Part shown: positions 1 to 9,019 of the stretch, piece after piece | Layout: each line of letters opens with the position of its first letter | Numbering within the stretch: the stretch's first letter is position 1 | From: Gnomoniopsis sp. IMI 355080 | Lineage: Eukaryota; Ascomycota; Sordariomycetes; Diaporthales; Gnomoniaceae | Assembly (NCBI GenBank): GCA_027946555.1 | Contig: JAPEVC010000365.1 | Location: 1-22,941, forward strand | Direction: 5' to 3' | DNA length: 22,941 bases | Program-made: the position numbers and the translations under genes | Notes under the pieces: generated by a model | Databases searched by the model: none | The model's input: only the letters and a program-made list of their open reading frames with translations | Told to the model about the DNA's origin: nothing

Positions 1-76
1 AACCCTAACCCTAACCCTAACCCTAACCCTAACCCTAACCCTAACCCTAACCCTAACCCTAACCCTAACCCTAACC
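1..76. repeat. Telomere repeat array (AACCCT)n
   Basis: Twelve perfect AACCCT units (1-72) plus a partial AACC (73-76). This is the C-rich strand of the TTAGGG telomere used by most filamentous fungi, running 5' to 3' away from the chromosome end, so position 1 is at or near the physical end of the chromosome. The array stops abruptly at 76, and the next bases already belong to a reading frame of a degenerate retroelement. Confidence 0.97.
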
Positions 77-796
77 TCTAATCTAAAGGCTTATATAATA
101 GCCTTCCTCCGCTACCTTTATAAGGGGGAGGCTATCGCCTAGGCAGCTATCGTATAGGTATAGCAGTAATAGGAATCGGCGGCAAACCGTCGCCGTCGCT
201 TAGCTAAAGCTTACTATATAGATAATTAGGTTTAGCTTAATCTCCGTAATATTAAAACTAACTATCTTAATAAGAAGTTCGACTAGCTATATAATAAATA
301 CTATATTATTATTATACCGGACCCGCTTACTATAATCCTTAATATCCCGGGAGGCCTTTATAATAAGTTCTATATCGACTTAATAGAGCATAATAAGGAG
401 AACCCGCTCCTATCCTAGGAATATACTAACTTATATCCTCCCCCGGTCTTATTATTATCTAATTTAGATAGCTCCCTATAAGAGGAGTTCCTTATAGAGG
501 AGATCCTTTAAGCTAAGAATATATAAGGCTATAGCTATAAACGCTAGGTCCTAATTAAATATATAGGCTATAATACTCCGGAATAGCAACCTCTCGAATT
601 CATTAAAGATACCGAGGCCTTAGACCGCTTTAAAGCTAAGTAGGGTGATATATAGACGTATAACGGGCCCGCATCGTACCGACGCCGGCTCCATTCCACT
701 CGCCCATTATAATCGGCCCCAGTCCTTATCGAGGGAGGATGGCATAACGCTAATAAGGCGGGGTTAAGGCGGGGTCGGGTCGGATATAGGGTATAA
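77..796 (+). pseudogene. RIP-mutated Ty3/gypsy (chromovirus) integrase C-terminus with chromodomain
   Basis: One frame (codons starting at 2 mod 3) keeps recognisable retroelement Pol protein across about 700 bases despite many TAG/TAA stops. In order: a basic stretch and an integrase C-terminal GPY/F-like segment (about 185-300, containing LNLRNIKT), a segment ending ENPLLS before a PPPV motif (about 400-450), then a chromodomain at 497-650 with EEIL, VLIKYIGY, NTPE and QPLEFI. Stops sit where the family usually has Trp or Gln; for example TAG at 584-586 falls at the chromodomain Trp of the TWEP-type motif. That is the outcome of CpA to TpA (TpG to TpA) transitions. The frame ends at TAA 794-796. 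Gag, protease, RT, RNase H and the integrase core are absent because the telomere begins where they should be. Family assignment is by motif recognition; there is no doubt that it is non-functional. Confidence 0.85.
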
Positions 797-956
797 ATAT
801 TATATTATATCGTAAGATATATTAAATAAAGGGGAGAATTACGGCTTACCTCGCTGCCAGATTATTACTATAGCTTATACTATATAATATCGGTTAGCGG
901 CGTCGGCTATCTACTTCTAATATACTTATTCTAACACAACGACGAAGGCCAATAAG

Positions 957-975
957 GCGAAGACTAAGTCTTCGC
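957..975. repeat. Perfect inverted repeat (8-bp arms, 3-nt spacer)
   Basis: GCGAAGAC and GTCTTCGC are exact reverse complements separated by TAA. The repeat lies about 160 bp past the end of the chromovirus frame, near where an LTR edge would fall. No function can be inferred. Confidence 0.6.
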
Positions 976-1039
976 AACCTTATACTTAATATATAATATA
1001 GATATACTCCTGCTTTCTAATACTTATAGCGGCGTCGCG

Positions 1040-1105
1040 CCTCCTCCGAGGGCAATAACTACTCCTCCTCCAAGGGCGATAACCGCTCCTCCTCCGATAA
1101 CGGGG
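1040..1105. repeat. 24-bp minisatellite, about 2.7 copies
   Basis: Units start at 1040, 1064 and 1088 with consensus CCTCCTCCRAGGGCRATAAC plus four variable bases. The third unit lacks an internal AGGGC-containing segment. A 24-bp period is eight codons, so the repeat may once have encoded an octapeptide repeat, but neither strand carries a credible gene now. Confidence 0.7.
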
Positions 1106-2509
1106 TATAAGAATGATAGCGGCGAGACAAGGATAATAAGCCGACCTTATTATAGAATAGATATATAGTAAGATCGTGGCGATAGGATAAGCTAATATAG
1201 TATAAGCGTAGAATGCTATATTCGGTATATAGGGTATAGTAATCGCAGTAGCGCTTAATATAAGGGGTATAAGAAAGGGGTATCCGAGTATTGATATTAT
1301 AATATAAAGCGTCGATAGCAACAGCAAGCATATTAGACTCTTCACGCCGGTTAGCATAGTCCTTATTAGCATAGCGCTATTATACTTAAGTCAGTCTATA
1401 GCCGATATAATCCTATACCGGGCCTAGTCTTTAATTAGGCAGGGGTTAATACTTACCTCAAAATCGATAATAGCTTATTAAATAACGTCTTACTATTAGC
1501 TAATCTAATTAAAGGCACCGGCGAGGCGGCTTATAAACTCCACTAATATAGCTACTTCTTATCGCCTATACTAATTATTATATAACGCCATAGCGTTATA
1601 AATAAGAGTTATATCGAAGCTAAAAGGCGATAATAAGGCAGAGCTAGGAAATATAAAGGGAGAGTTATTAGGAGTATAGGGAGGCGTGGCAGCGGCGGGA
1701 GATATATTAACGGCGGCAGCAGCGCGAGTATAACGATTACAGGCCGGGACCGCTTCGGGCACAACGCGTATAGGGTTAACGGCGTCGGCAGCAAGCTAAC
1801 AGCGCCAGCAAGCAATAGCATTAATAAAGGCAGGGGTTAGAATAATATAATAATTAGGGATATTACCGACTTTCTTATAGGCGGGGGTAATAATAGCCTA
1901 GTTATAGAAGGCGAGGTAGATAAGGTTATTAAGGCAGTTATATAATATAATATTAATAGCAAGCAGATATAATAACTTATAATATTAGTAAGGACTGAAT
2001 AATCGCGATATATTCCTATACCGCGCCTAATACGGGTACGCATTATAAGTATAAAGATTAAGGAATAATAGACTTACCTAATCATACCTATAATACTTTA
2101 TACTATAACGGATATAACCCTAGCCGCATTAAGACTTAATATATACCGGCACGGTTCTATTCTCACATAGCTTATTTATATAGCTATTATAGATAGTGGA
2201 GAGCTCTTTATTAGGTTCGTCATTATTATTATCGCTAATTATAACTATATCACCGATAACTCGGCGACGCTATAAAACAGTATTAGTTAAGTCGCATCCA
2301 GGTACCGACACGGTACCGACATAAATATAATATATTAGAGGAGTACTTATATTAGGACTATATCCAGATTAGCAGCCGCCGCCGTCTAAAGCTCTAGTAA
2401 TAATATAACCACTACCTAGACTATTCTAAACAGCCGTAGATATAATACTTAATATTAACGAGGTAAGGATTAATAGGGCAGGTATAGGCATGATACTCTT
2501 ATTAATCGA

Positions 2510-2553
2510 TTAATTAATTAATTAACGGATAGACTACTTAATTAATTAATTAA
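2510..2553. repeat. Two identical 16-bp (TTAA)4 blocks
   Basis: TTAATTAATTAATTAA occurs at 2510-2525 and again at 2538-2553 with 12 bp between. Each block is its own reverse complement, so the pair is both a direct and an inverted repeat and could form a cruciform. It lies in the RIP tract and is probably a microsatellite-like consequence of base composition. Confidence 0.7.
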
Positions 2554-3200
2554 AAAGGAAGGATTAAAGTCCGGGAATATAATAGGGATAAGGCGGGCGC
2601 GGTTTAGATATAAAGCGTTTAAAAGAAGAAGGAAGGAGGTTTATAATTCGGATCCGACGCGGATCCGAGCTTTTAAGCTATAGGATATGGCCTATATACG
2701 AAATAGCAGAATTCAGACTGCTTACGAAATATAGCCGTAATTATATATACGGCGGCAGAACCTATACCGCCCGTATAACTAATAGGGATACGACCGCCAC
2801 GATAATAGGCTATAGCTAAATAATATCCACTCCAACCTATAAGCGGCATTAATATACTATTATATAGCTATTAATCCTAACCCGTCCTCTTCCTATAGTG
2901 GCAACTTATAGGCGATTAAGAAACCCTCTAAGGACGGCGGAGGGGTATATTATAGGCTCGGGCTTTGCCCGGCCTAGATAAGCAATCCGGAGCTAATCCG
3001 GAGCAACCTATATAGTAATATATATAGCGCGCTCCTCCTAGCTAGCTTAACCTAGCTTATAGCTAGATTCCGTATCAGAATTCATACTTCTAATTAGGCA
3101 CTTGCCAGCAGTAGCTTCGTAAGTTAGACCTTCATAGTCTCGGCCTATAGAATATAGCCAACTAGAGCACTAAGCTAATTAAGACCCTGCCGTAAAGATC

Positions 3201-4639
3201 TAGCAGTCTCGCTATAGGCTATAGAGCGGTTATCTAGTCGAAAATAAGGGGTGGATAAATATCTTAGGGTCCTGAGATAAGGAAGTCGTAAAGGCTATAT
3301 CTCGTTGTCTGCTTAGCTTGCCTTGCAAAAGCACTAGAAGTCGTAAACGTTAGGTTCTTCTGCTAATGATCCGATAGTGGGCACGAGTATAACTTGATAA
3401 AATAATACTTTATAAGGAAGCAGAACCCGTTCTTATAAACAAATCTAGTGAGATTAGTTCCTAAAACCGAGGACATGAGTTCAGAATATATTCCCTATAA
3501 CTGGGCTAGACGTGGACACAGCGAGTGCGGCGGAATCGCTAAGCCCGGGCCTTATATGTTTTGTTTTTAATTTATTATCTCAAATCTGCCTAACTTATTC
3601 TGCGAAAGAGGGGAGGGTATTGTCCCGGTTAGGTAAACTCCTGCATAGCGTCTATAATCTTCTCGGTAACTAGCAGTGTAGTGATATATTTACAGATATG
3701 CTTAAAACTCACTTCGAGAGGGTCCAATGTCTTATACGCAAGGAGCAATTGCTTAAGATAGATCTGTAATGGTGCCTGGGAGCCTCTGTGCACATTTCTA
3801 GGAGTACCCATCCCGGACGAGCCGTTCCCCAGGTCAAATAATGGCGAAGCCGCTGATAGGTACGCAACACGGATTCTGCCGAAAGTCGTCTACGTCTGGG
3901 TGGGCTTTTCTCGATGACGGGGAGTGTGGCGAACTCAGGCTTTCATGCATGGGAGAGCGGCGTATTATAAACATCTTACTGGGAGCTCAAGCCTATCGGC
4001 GAGACCAAGGAAGCACACTTATGCTTTTAGACTATATATAAATAGTCCCCGAGCCAGTTCAAGCTTGCTATAAATATTACTACCGTTATATTTGAGCCCA
4101 GCAGACACTGCTACAACTCTTTATGTCTTGATTCCCACCAGGGAACAGAAACCGGCCTCCCTACACTTCTTAAAAGTGGTCATTATAAGTATCAATGATT
4201 TTAAATGGCTTGTGTCTCAGAAGACTACTAGTAATCTACAACTTATTAGTATATCGACCTCTGTGCATACCTATATATATGCCGAAAGTAGGGGATATCT
4301 CAGCCCGTTCCTACAAGGGTGACGGATCAGTTACTAATATAAATAACTTCCTACGAGAACGATCACCATCAGAGAATATCAGAATCAGAAGCACTGAAGG
4401 GGATCTTGAATTATCTCGACTTCGCGATGATCCTAGAGGCAAGGCCTTGGAATCCCGGAGGTATCTTCGTTACCGTCACGGCTAAACTCATGGCAATCAG
4501 TGCCCGGACAGGTGGTTCTCGACCGTGAAGGCACAATCTAAAATGGTTACTCTATATCATGCTATTTGCCGTCATCTCTGACGGCACACAGCACCCGTGG
4601 AAAGGTAGCAGGCTTCGGCATATAGTGCAGGGGATGCTA
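3201..4639. other. Non-coding transition region
   Basis: Base composition returns to normal here, but I find no convincing gene. The longest ATG frames are 60-66 codons (3629-3811 on the minus strand, 3841-4041 on the plus strand) and match nothing I recognise. A 7-bp-stem inverted repeat (GCCGTCA/TGACGGC, 4568-4585) lies near the right edge. Confidence 0.55.
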
Positions 4640-4898
4640 TAAGAAGCTGGCGGAGCGCAAATGGTCGACATGACGCTGAGCAAACTCAATGCATACTTTC
4701 AGAATTTTGTCCGAAGTACCAGACTCTCAAACCTTTGGCTGAGGGTTTGCGCCAGGTACTGTTCCCTATTCGAGAAGATGATGGGACTTTGTGGAACGAG
4801 GGTTCGCAGAACGGAAAAAAGCTAAGCTTTACGATGAGGTGCTCCAATTAATTGATCAAGCCGTGACTCTGCACAAGAGCTGGACTCCCGCAATTTGA
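4640..4898 (+). pseudogene. Frameshifted coding relic, family not recognised
   Basis: A protein-like sequence runs in one frame from about 4640 to 4820 (containing CPKYQTLKPLAEGLRQVLFP) and continues in another frame from 4821 to the TGA at 4896-4898 (containing KLYDEVLQLIDQAV). The switch falls at a run of six A (4815-4820), as expected for a one-base slippage deletion. The two parts have the same amphipathic, helix-rich character and join smoothly, which suggests the C-terminal end of a soluble protein. I see no start codon or upstream exon, so this is a fragment. I cannot name the family. Confidence 0.4.
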
Positions 4899-5097
4899 GT
4901 TGAAACAGAGTACATATTTACTCAGTTCAATCGAAATATTCTGTCCTCCATTCCCGCAAGTCTCTCACAACCTTGATTATTAAACGCAGTCACGATGACG
5001 ACACATCTAAACCACTGATTGCTTCAAGAATTTAACATAATGTTTCGCCCGATCTCAGGTAAAGAATGACTTGGGCACCTAAGCCTCCCATCATATC

Positions 5098-5110
5098 GGG
5101 GGGGGGGGGG
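5098..5110. repeat. Poly-G run (13 G)
   Basis: Thirteen consecutive G residues on the plus strand, 62 bp beyond the kinase stop codon and therefore a C run in that gene's 3' flank. Homopolymers of this length are prone to length error in sequencing and replication. Confidence 0.9.
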
Positions 5111-5172
5111 ACGCCAGATGCCGTTGCCCAACTGGCTTAATACCACCACCCGTAGGTCTTATCGCTTCCGCT

Positions 5173-6500
5173 TCACTTGTCAGCAACCTCCACTTCAAAG
5201 AGCGGTGATAGAGATCCTAAGTGCTGTTCCACTTCCTTGCAAGAGAGCCGCCTTTCGGGCTCAAATATTAGTGTCCTCTCGAGGATTTGAGCTATAACCT
5301 TGCGCTGGGCAGCCGACAGGTGTGGTGCAAAGTTGTCCAGCTGACTCCGGATCGTCTTTGTATGAAGCCTCGTCTCGAACCACCAATCTGGAGTCACGTC
5401 GCTCTTCAAATGACCACCCTCCCGGTACCCATACCTTTCGTTATTAAAACGTTGTTTCCACTCGGAAGGTAGTGGGCCGAGGATAGGCATCGCAGTCCCT
5501 ATGAGCATCTCATATATCGGAAAGAACATTTGAAAAAGTCTGGTCTTGCTGAATACTTCAAATATAAGACACCCAAGTTCCCATATGTCGCTCATTGGAG
5601 ACGGAGAATAACCAAAGCAGAGCTCGGGCGGGAAGAAATTCACAGGAACACCCAGCGACGGAGGAGGAGCCTCAACGAAGAATGCCGTTCCCAAGTCAAT
5701 GATCTGGACATTCACCAGAGACTGTGGGATCTGGAGCCCCGAGAAATCGGGAGCTTGGACGACGTTCTTCGGCGCATGCGGTGAGTAGGTACCGTTGGGG
5801 AGCTTAAGCTTTTCCGTCCTGATCGGGCCCAGCAAGTCACAAACCTGAGTAGAATTCATGTTAAAGGTATCGGGGATTTGGAAAGCGATGTTCGACGGTG
5901 TAAGGTCTATATTTTAAATACTGTCAGTTGGATGAAGTGACCCTGCAAAGGAAGGTTGCTGCAGTTCTTACCACTGTGACAAAGGCCTTGCGCATGTAGA
6001 AACGCCACTCCACTTGCTATTTGTCGGCAAGTCTTGTATCGTGCGGCTGATGATAAGCTCTCCATCACGGCATGGTCACCCAGGCTCGGACCAAGGACTG
6101 GAAACACTAGACAAACATGTCTGCCGTTGGGACCTGTGATCTCAAAGGAGCTATATAGCTTAATGATGCAAGGGTGTTGGCCACCCGTACGTTGGAGATG
6201 CTTCATGGCTCTCAGCTCTTTGCACTCTGTGCTAGGCGGATTGGCGCAAAGGACTTTCAGGGCATAGTAGTGCCTGTCGTGGCAGGATCTGACGAGCCAA
6301 ACAGTCGAGAAGCCGCCGTATCCAAGCTTATGGAGGACTGCGTACCGGTGGACGCCATCGGCTGTGCCAATCTCATCCCCGATGTCGACCGGATGGTAAC
6401 CGCCGGGTACATACTTTTCTACATCTTCGATGCGGCTCATGCGGGGTTGACGATAGAGGAATTCCGGTGTCGAGGATCTGGACTTAGTTCCACGCGGCAT
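5173..6500 (-). CDS. SRPK-like serine/threonine protein kinase (two exons)
   Basis: Exon 1 is 6500-5972 and exon 2 is 5906-5173. The 65-nt intron (5971-5907) has a GTAAGA donor, a CTGAC branch site and a TAG acceptor, and it splits the catalytic Asp codon. Spliced length is 420 residues. Motifs: Gly-rich loop GYGGFSTVW (60-68), ATP lysine in YALK (Lys82), catalytic loop HSDLTPSN (175-182), DLG in place of DFG (247-249), PPE (269-271), and SDIWELG with Asp283. The N-terminal EDVEKY...GGYHPVDIGD and the insert of about 64 residues between catalytic loop and DLG are typical of SR-protein-kinase relatives, where a spacer splits the domain. All catalytic residues are present, so an active kinase is likely. 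True SRPKs phosphorylate SR splicing factors; whether this short subtelomeric paralogue does is unknown. The ATG at 6500 is the first in frame. Confidence 0.88.
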
Positions 6501-6589
6501 TGTGAGCGTGAGTCAAAAGATACGGGTGGTGTCAAAGGCCAACAGCCTAAGCAGTTGTTTGCTCCTTTTATGGCGCGTACGTGGATATC

Positions 6590-6940
6590 CAAAGGAATGG
6601 AATGCAGCGTGGGAACGGATACGGCCTGTACTTAGGTAAGTTGCAACTGGTTTGGATTGCAATTGGCACCTGCTGCGCCACATGCGCCTTCCCCACTTGG
6701 TCTCACTAACAAGCTGGTCTTCTTCGTCTCGAGCAAGGCACCAAGGCGGGCAGACAGTTCCAACAACATTGTTTCCAATAATTATAGCCAATGGCCAAGC
6801 ATGGGTGGCTGCGGGTTGAACTGTGGCAACGGTCACAAACAAGGTCAAGATGCCCAACGCCCGACCAGAACAACGACCCCGCCAATGCCAATTCGGAAGG
6901 CGTCCCATACCAAGCTCAAGGGGCCATCACAAATATGCTA
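6590..6940 (-). pseudogene. Membrane-protein relic, weakly DUF6536-like
   Basis: Directly upstream of the kinase on the same strand, protein-like sequence is spread over different frames. One frame reads LVWDAFRIGIGGV near 6900-6930. Another runs through LFVTVATV and WPLAIIIGNNVVGTVC to a basic WGRRMWRSR stretch (about 6690-6840). A third resumes with LPKYRPYPFP (about 6590-6630). The order (WDA.RIG, hydrophobic helix with a YN/NN motif, basic loop, then a Y-R-P segment) resembles the C-terminal half of the fungal multi-pass DUF6536 family, but the match is weak and from memory. At least two frame changes and no start codon argue for a dead fragment. Confidence 0.3.
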
Positions 6941-7021
6941 ATTTTGGACATCCAAAAAATGGATCATATCTGAGATTTGCGAGAGGAAATTATCATGCAA
7001 GCCGGGAGGTAATATTTGCTT

Positions 7022-7628
7022 AGTGGCTATTGGAATGGAAACTAACCCTTGACAGGTAGCTCTACCAGTACTACTATACTCAAAGCCGTGAAAGGCAGAA
7101 GCAGTAGTGTCCTCCTGCTTAAGTGCTTAATGTGACTGATATACACATCTTAATTTCACTATCAGGCGACCTGGACCCTAAATGAATAGTCAGATAAGTT
7201 CAAGCTTATGAATGAAGGAAGAGAATGCATGCTCGGTCCTGTACTAGGTCGGTAGTTCCCACCAGGCCTGCCTTCAGGACGCCTGCCTAAGAATAGGAGT
7301 GCCCATATTCAAGCCCGAACCAAGGTCAAACTAGGATACTTTGAAGCCAACTTGATGTCTTCGTTCAGGGAGCTCATAAACATATAAATGGGCGAGCCCA
7401 CTACAGCCAGTAGGTTGTATATACACTTCAATCATCACTTCAATCATCAATTCAATTATCACTGTGCGGACACACTCTACACCTATATTCCAATTTTCAT
7501 AAACTTCTCAGTGTCTGAGGAATCTGTTGAACGGATTTCCCTTGTCCTTTTGCTTGCCTCATTAGCCTTAGAGTTCTGCTCATTCATTGCTCTTACCAAA
7601 ATCCTGATTAACTTTTTCACTATTCACT
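7022..7628. other. Intergenic stretch upstream of the 7.6-kb relic
   Basis: No gene is recognised. A TATA-like ATATAAAT (7382-7389) followed by CAATCATC-type repeats resembles a fungal promoter and 5' untranslated leader for the degraded gene at 7629. The 85-codon frame starting at 7388 has no family resemblance and mostly translates this repeat. Confidence 0.4.
7425..7460. repeat. 12-bp tandem repeat, three copies
   Basis: ACTTCAATCATC at 7425-7436 and 7437-7448, then a diverged copy AATTCAATTATC at 7449-7460. CAATC-rich repeats of this kind are common in fungal 5' leaders. Confidence 0.75.
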
Positions 7629-8196
7629 ATGAGCAAAGGATCTAGTAAGATGAGTGTTTCCTCAGGAAGCTCAGGTATTGCAAGCAATAGATATCGGGTT
7701 CCAGCTCGGGCTATGTCAGGCTCGAGAATGGAACTTATGTGTGGTTAGAGTATAACGATTCCCTTTGGAGGTATGGTGTTAGCAACATCGCTTACTTGCG
7801 AGAAGCGCTAGAGGACACGGTTACGAGAGCCTGCATCAGTCAAAGCTGCAATTGGGTCAGAATTGAGTATGTTACCTTCCCATTCATATGCGGACTTCGC
7901 GTTTTGCTCAGATCTAACTATAAACGATTTTGGTAGATCTGTTTTCCATAGTACAACTGTGTTGGATAGTGGTGAGAAGACGAAAGACAGGAATGGTCTT
8001 CACATCACTGTCGAAATGTCTAATCAAGTCAATAATATGCTGCAACCTCCTCAGAAGGCATATGTGTCGTCGACGGTTTCAATCCTGCGGCTGCTCCCGT
8101 ATATTGGTATGAGAATATTCGAATTACCAGAGTGCGCTGGGAATCACAGAGAACTGGGTCAAGCCAAACTAAGCTTTAAAGCAGAATTAGACGTTT
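7629..8196 (+). pseudogene. Frameshifted gene of unknown family
   Basis: The ATG at 7629 opens a Ser-rich start (MSKGSSKMSVSSGSSG). The conserved-looking body lies in other frames: YVWLEYNDSLWRYGV through WVRIEYVTFPF to LLRSNYKRFW (about 7713-7933), then NDFGRSV to AYVSS (about 7918-8075), then a third frame with PVYWYENIRITRVRW ending in TAA at about 8150-8152. The pieces abut without usable GT-AG introns, so I read this as one small soluble protein of roughly 160-180 residues broken by about three indels. There is no membrane segment and no catalytic motif I recognise. The leader with TATA-like box and CAATC repeats fits a formerly expressed gene. Codon-like composition and the Trp/Tyr-rich core make chance open frames less likely. 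Confidence 0.4.
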
Positions 8197-8374
8197 AATA
8201 CTTTATGAATAAGGCAGATAAATAGAAATATAAAGATAAATTTATTAACTTTTTCTTTTATATAAGAGTTAGAACTTAGTGAATTAAATTTAAGCTTGGC
8301 TTATAGAGGCGAGTTGATATTAAGTGGCTATTAGTAATATAAAAGTGAATTTTATTAAATCGGAATAGGGATGC

Positions 8375-8389
8375 GGCGTATAATACGCC
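8375..8389. repeat. Perfect 15-bp palindrome
   Basis: GGCGTATAATACGCC, 7-bp arms around a single A. It sits immediately next to the telomere-like repeats that follow. Confidence 0.7.
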
Positions 8390-8427
8390 AAACCCTAACA
8401 CTAAACCTATATAGATCTAACCCTAAG
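8390..8427. repeat. Degenerate interstitial telomere-like repeats
   Basis: AAACCCTAACACTAAACCT followed 8 bp later by CTAACCCTAAG is the same orientation and near-identical unit (CCCTAA) as the terminal array, with a few substitutions. Interstitial telomeric motifs in subtelomeres are often left by break repair or by old chromosome-end joining. The array is short, so chance cannot be excluded. Confidence 0.45.
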
Positions 8428-9019
8428 CTAAAGATTCCCAGGGCTGAACAAAAAGAAAACATAAGTCTCTAAAGCATTCTCGGCTTGATTGTGGATGAAA
8501 TCCACTCCTATAAGCCAAGATCACTTCGAATAATCAGCTATATGCCTAAATATGCTGCCTTAACGTATACTAAAGTTGCATACCTATATATTGATTATAG
8601 GCAACTAAGGAGACCTGATTAAGGAATAAATCTAGATCCTTCTGTTCTTTCTATACGGTAACTTGGGAACGAACGATCATATAAAGTCTACTTAATCGGG
8701 CATTTCAAGGTATCCTGAGGCAAACAATGATCCTAAGTGGCATGATAATTGTCTGGCAGAAGACCACAGCACTCAAGAACAAGGAGAGGTATGCATTGTC
8801 TGCCGAGAGCGGAGAGACTGAATGCATTGGACATTATCCAAGAACTCGATCAGACTCACAGGCGCAACTAACGCCAATCAGAGGTTTTTCAGCCAGATGT
8901 CAGGCGTCATTATTGCAATTGAATAGTCGGCGGCATAGAAGGAACCACCTAGGCATGGATGGAGCGAAAAAGAGAGGTAGGTCATCAGGTTTTCAACCTT
9001 CTTCAGTTCAAATCACTGC
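8428..9019. other. Intergenic, nothing recognised
   Basis: Moderately AT-rich sequence, with a 98-codon plus-strand frame (8727-9023) that overlaps the end of the transporter gene and shows no family resemblance. It includes the 3' flank of the MFS gene. Confidence 0.5.

Larger units (their letters stand above)
797..3200. other. RIP-degraded AT-rich subtelomeric tract, no gene
   Basis: Continuation of the TA-rich, TpG/CpA-poor sequence. The stretch just after 796 (TATAAATATTATATT at about 792-806, ending near CTAACACAA at about 931) is where the 3' LTR of the gypsy element would be expected. No direct-repeat partner survives to prove it. All open frames here are short and consist of Ile/Tyr/Leu/Arg/Ser-rich translations of TA-rich DNA. 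None shows a family motif. CpA and TpG become normal again gradually between about 3,050 and 3,300, which marks the edge of the mutated block. Confidence 0.75.

Noticed and set aside
986..2043. Several minus-strand frames of 60-128 codons rich in Ile, Tyr and Leu
   Set aside because: They are translations of TA-rich RIP sequence, in which T-rich codons and few stops occur by composition. There are no motifs and no introns.
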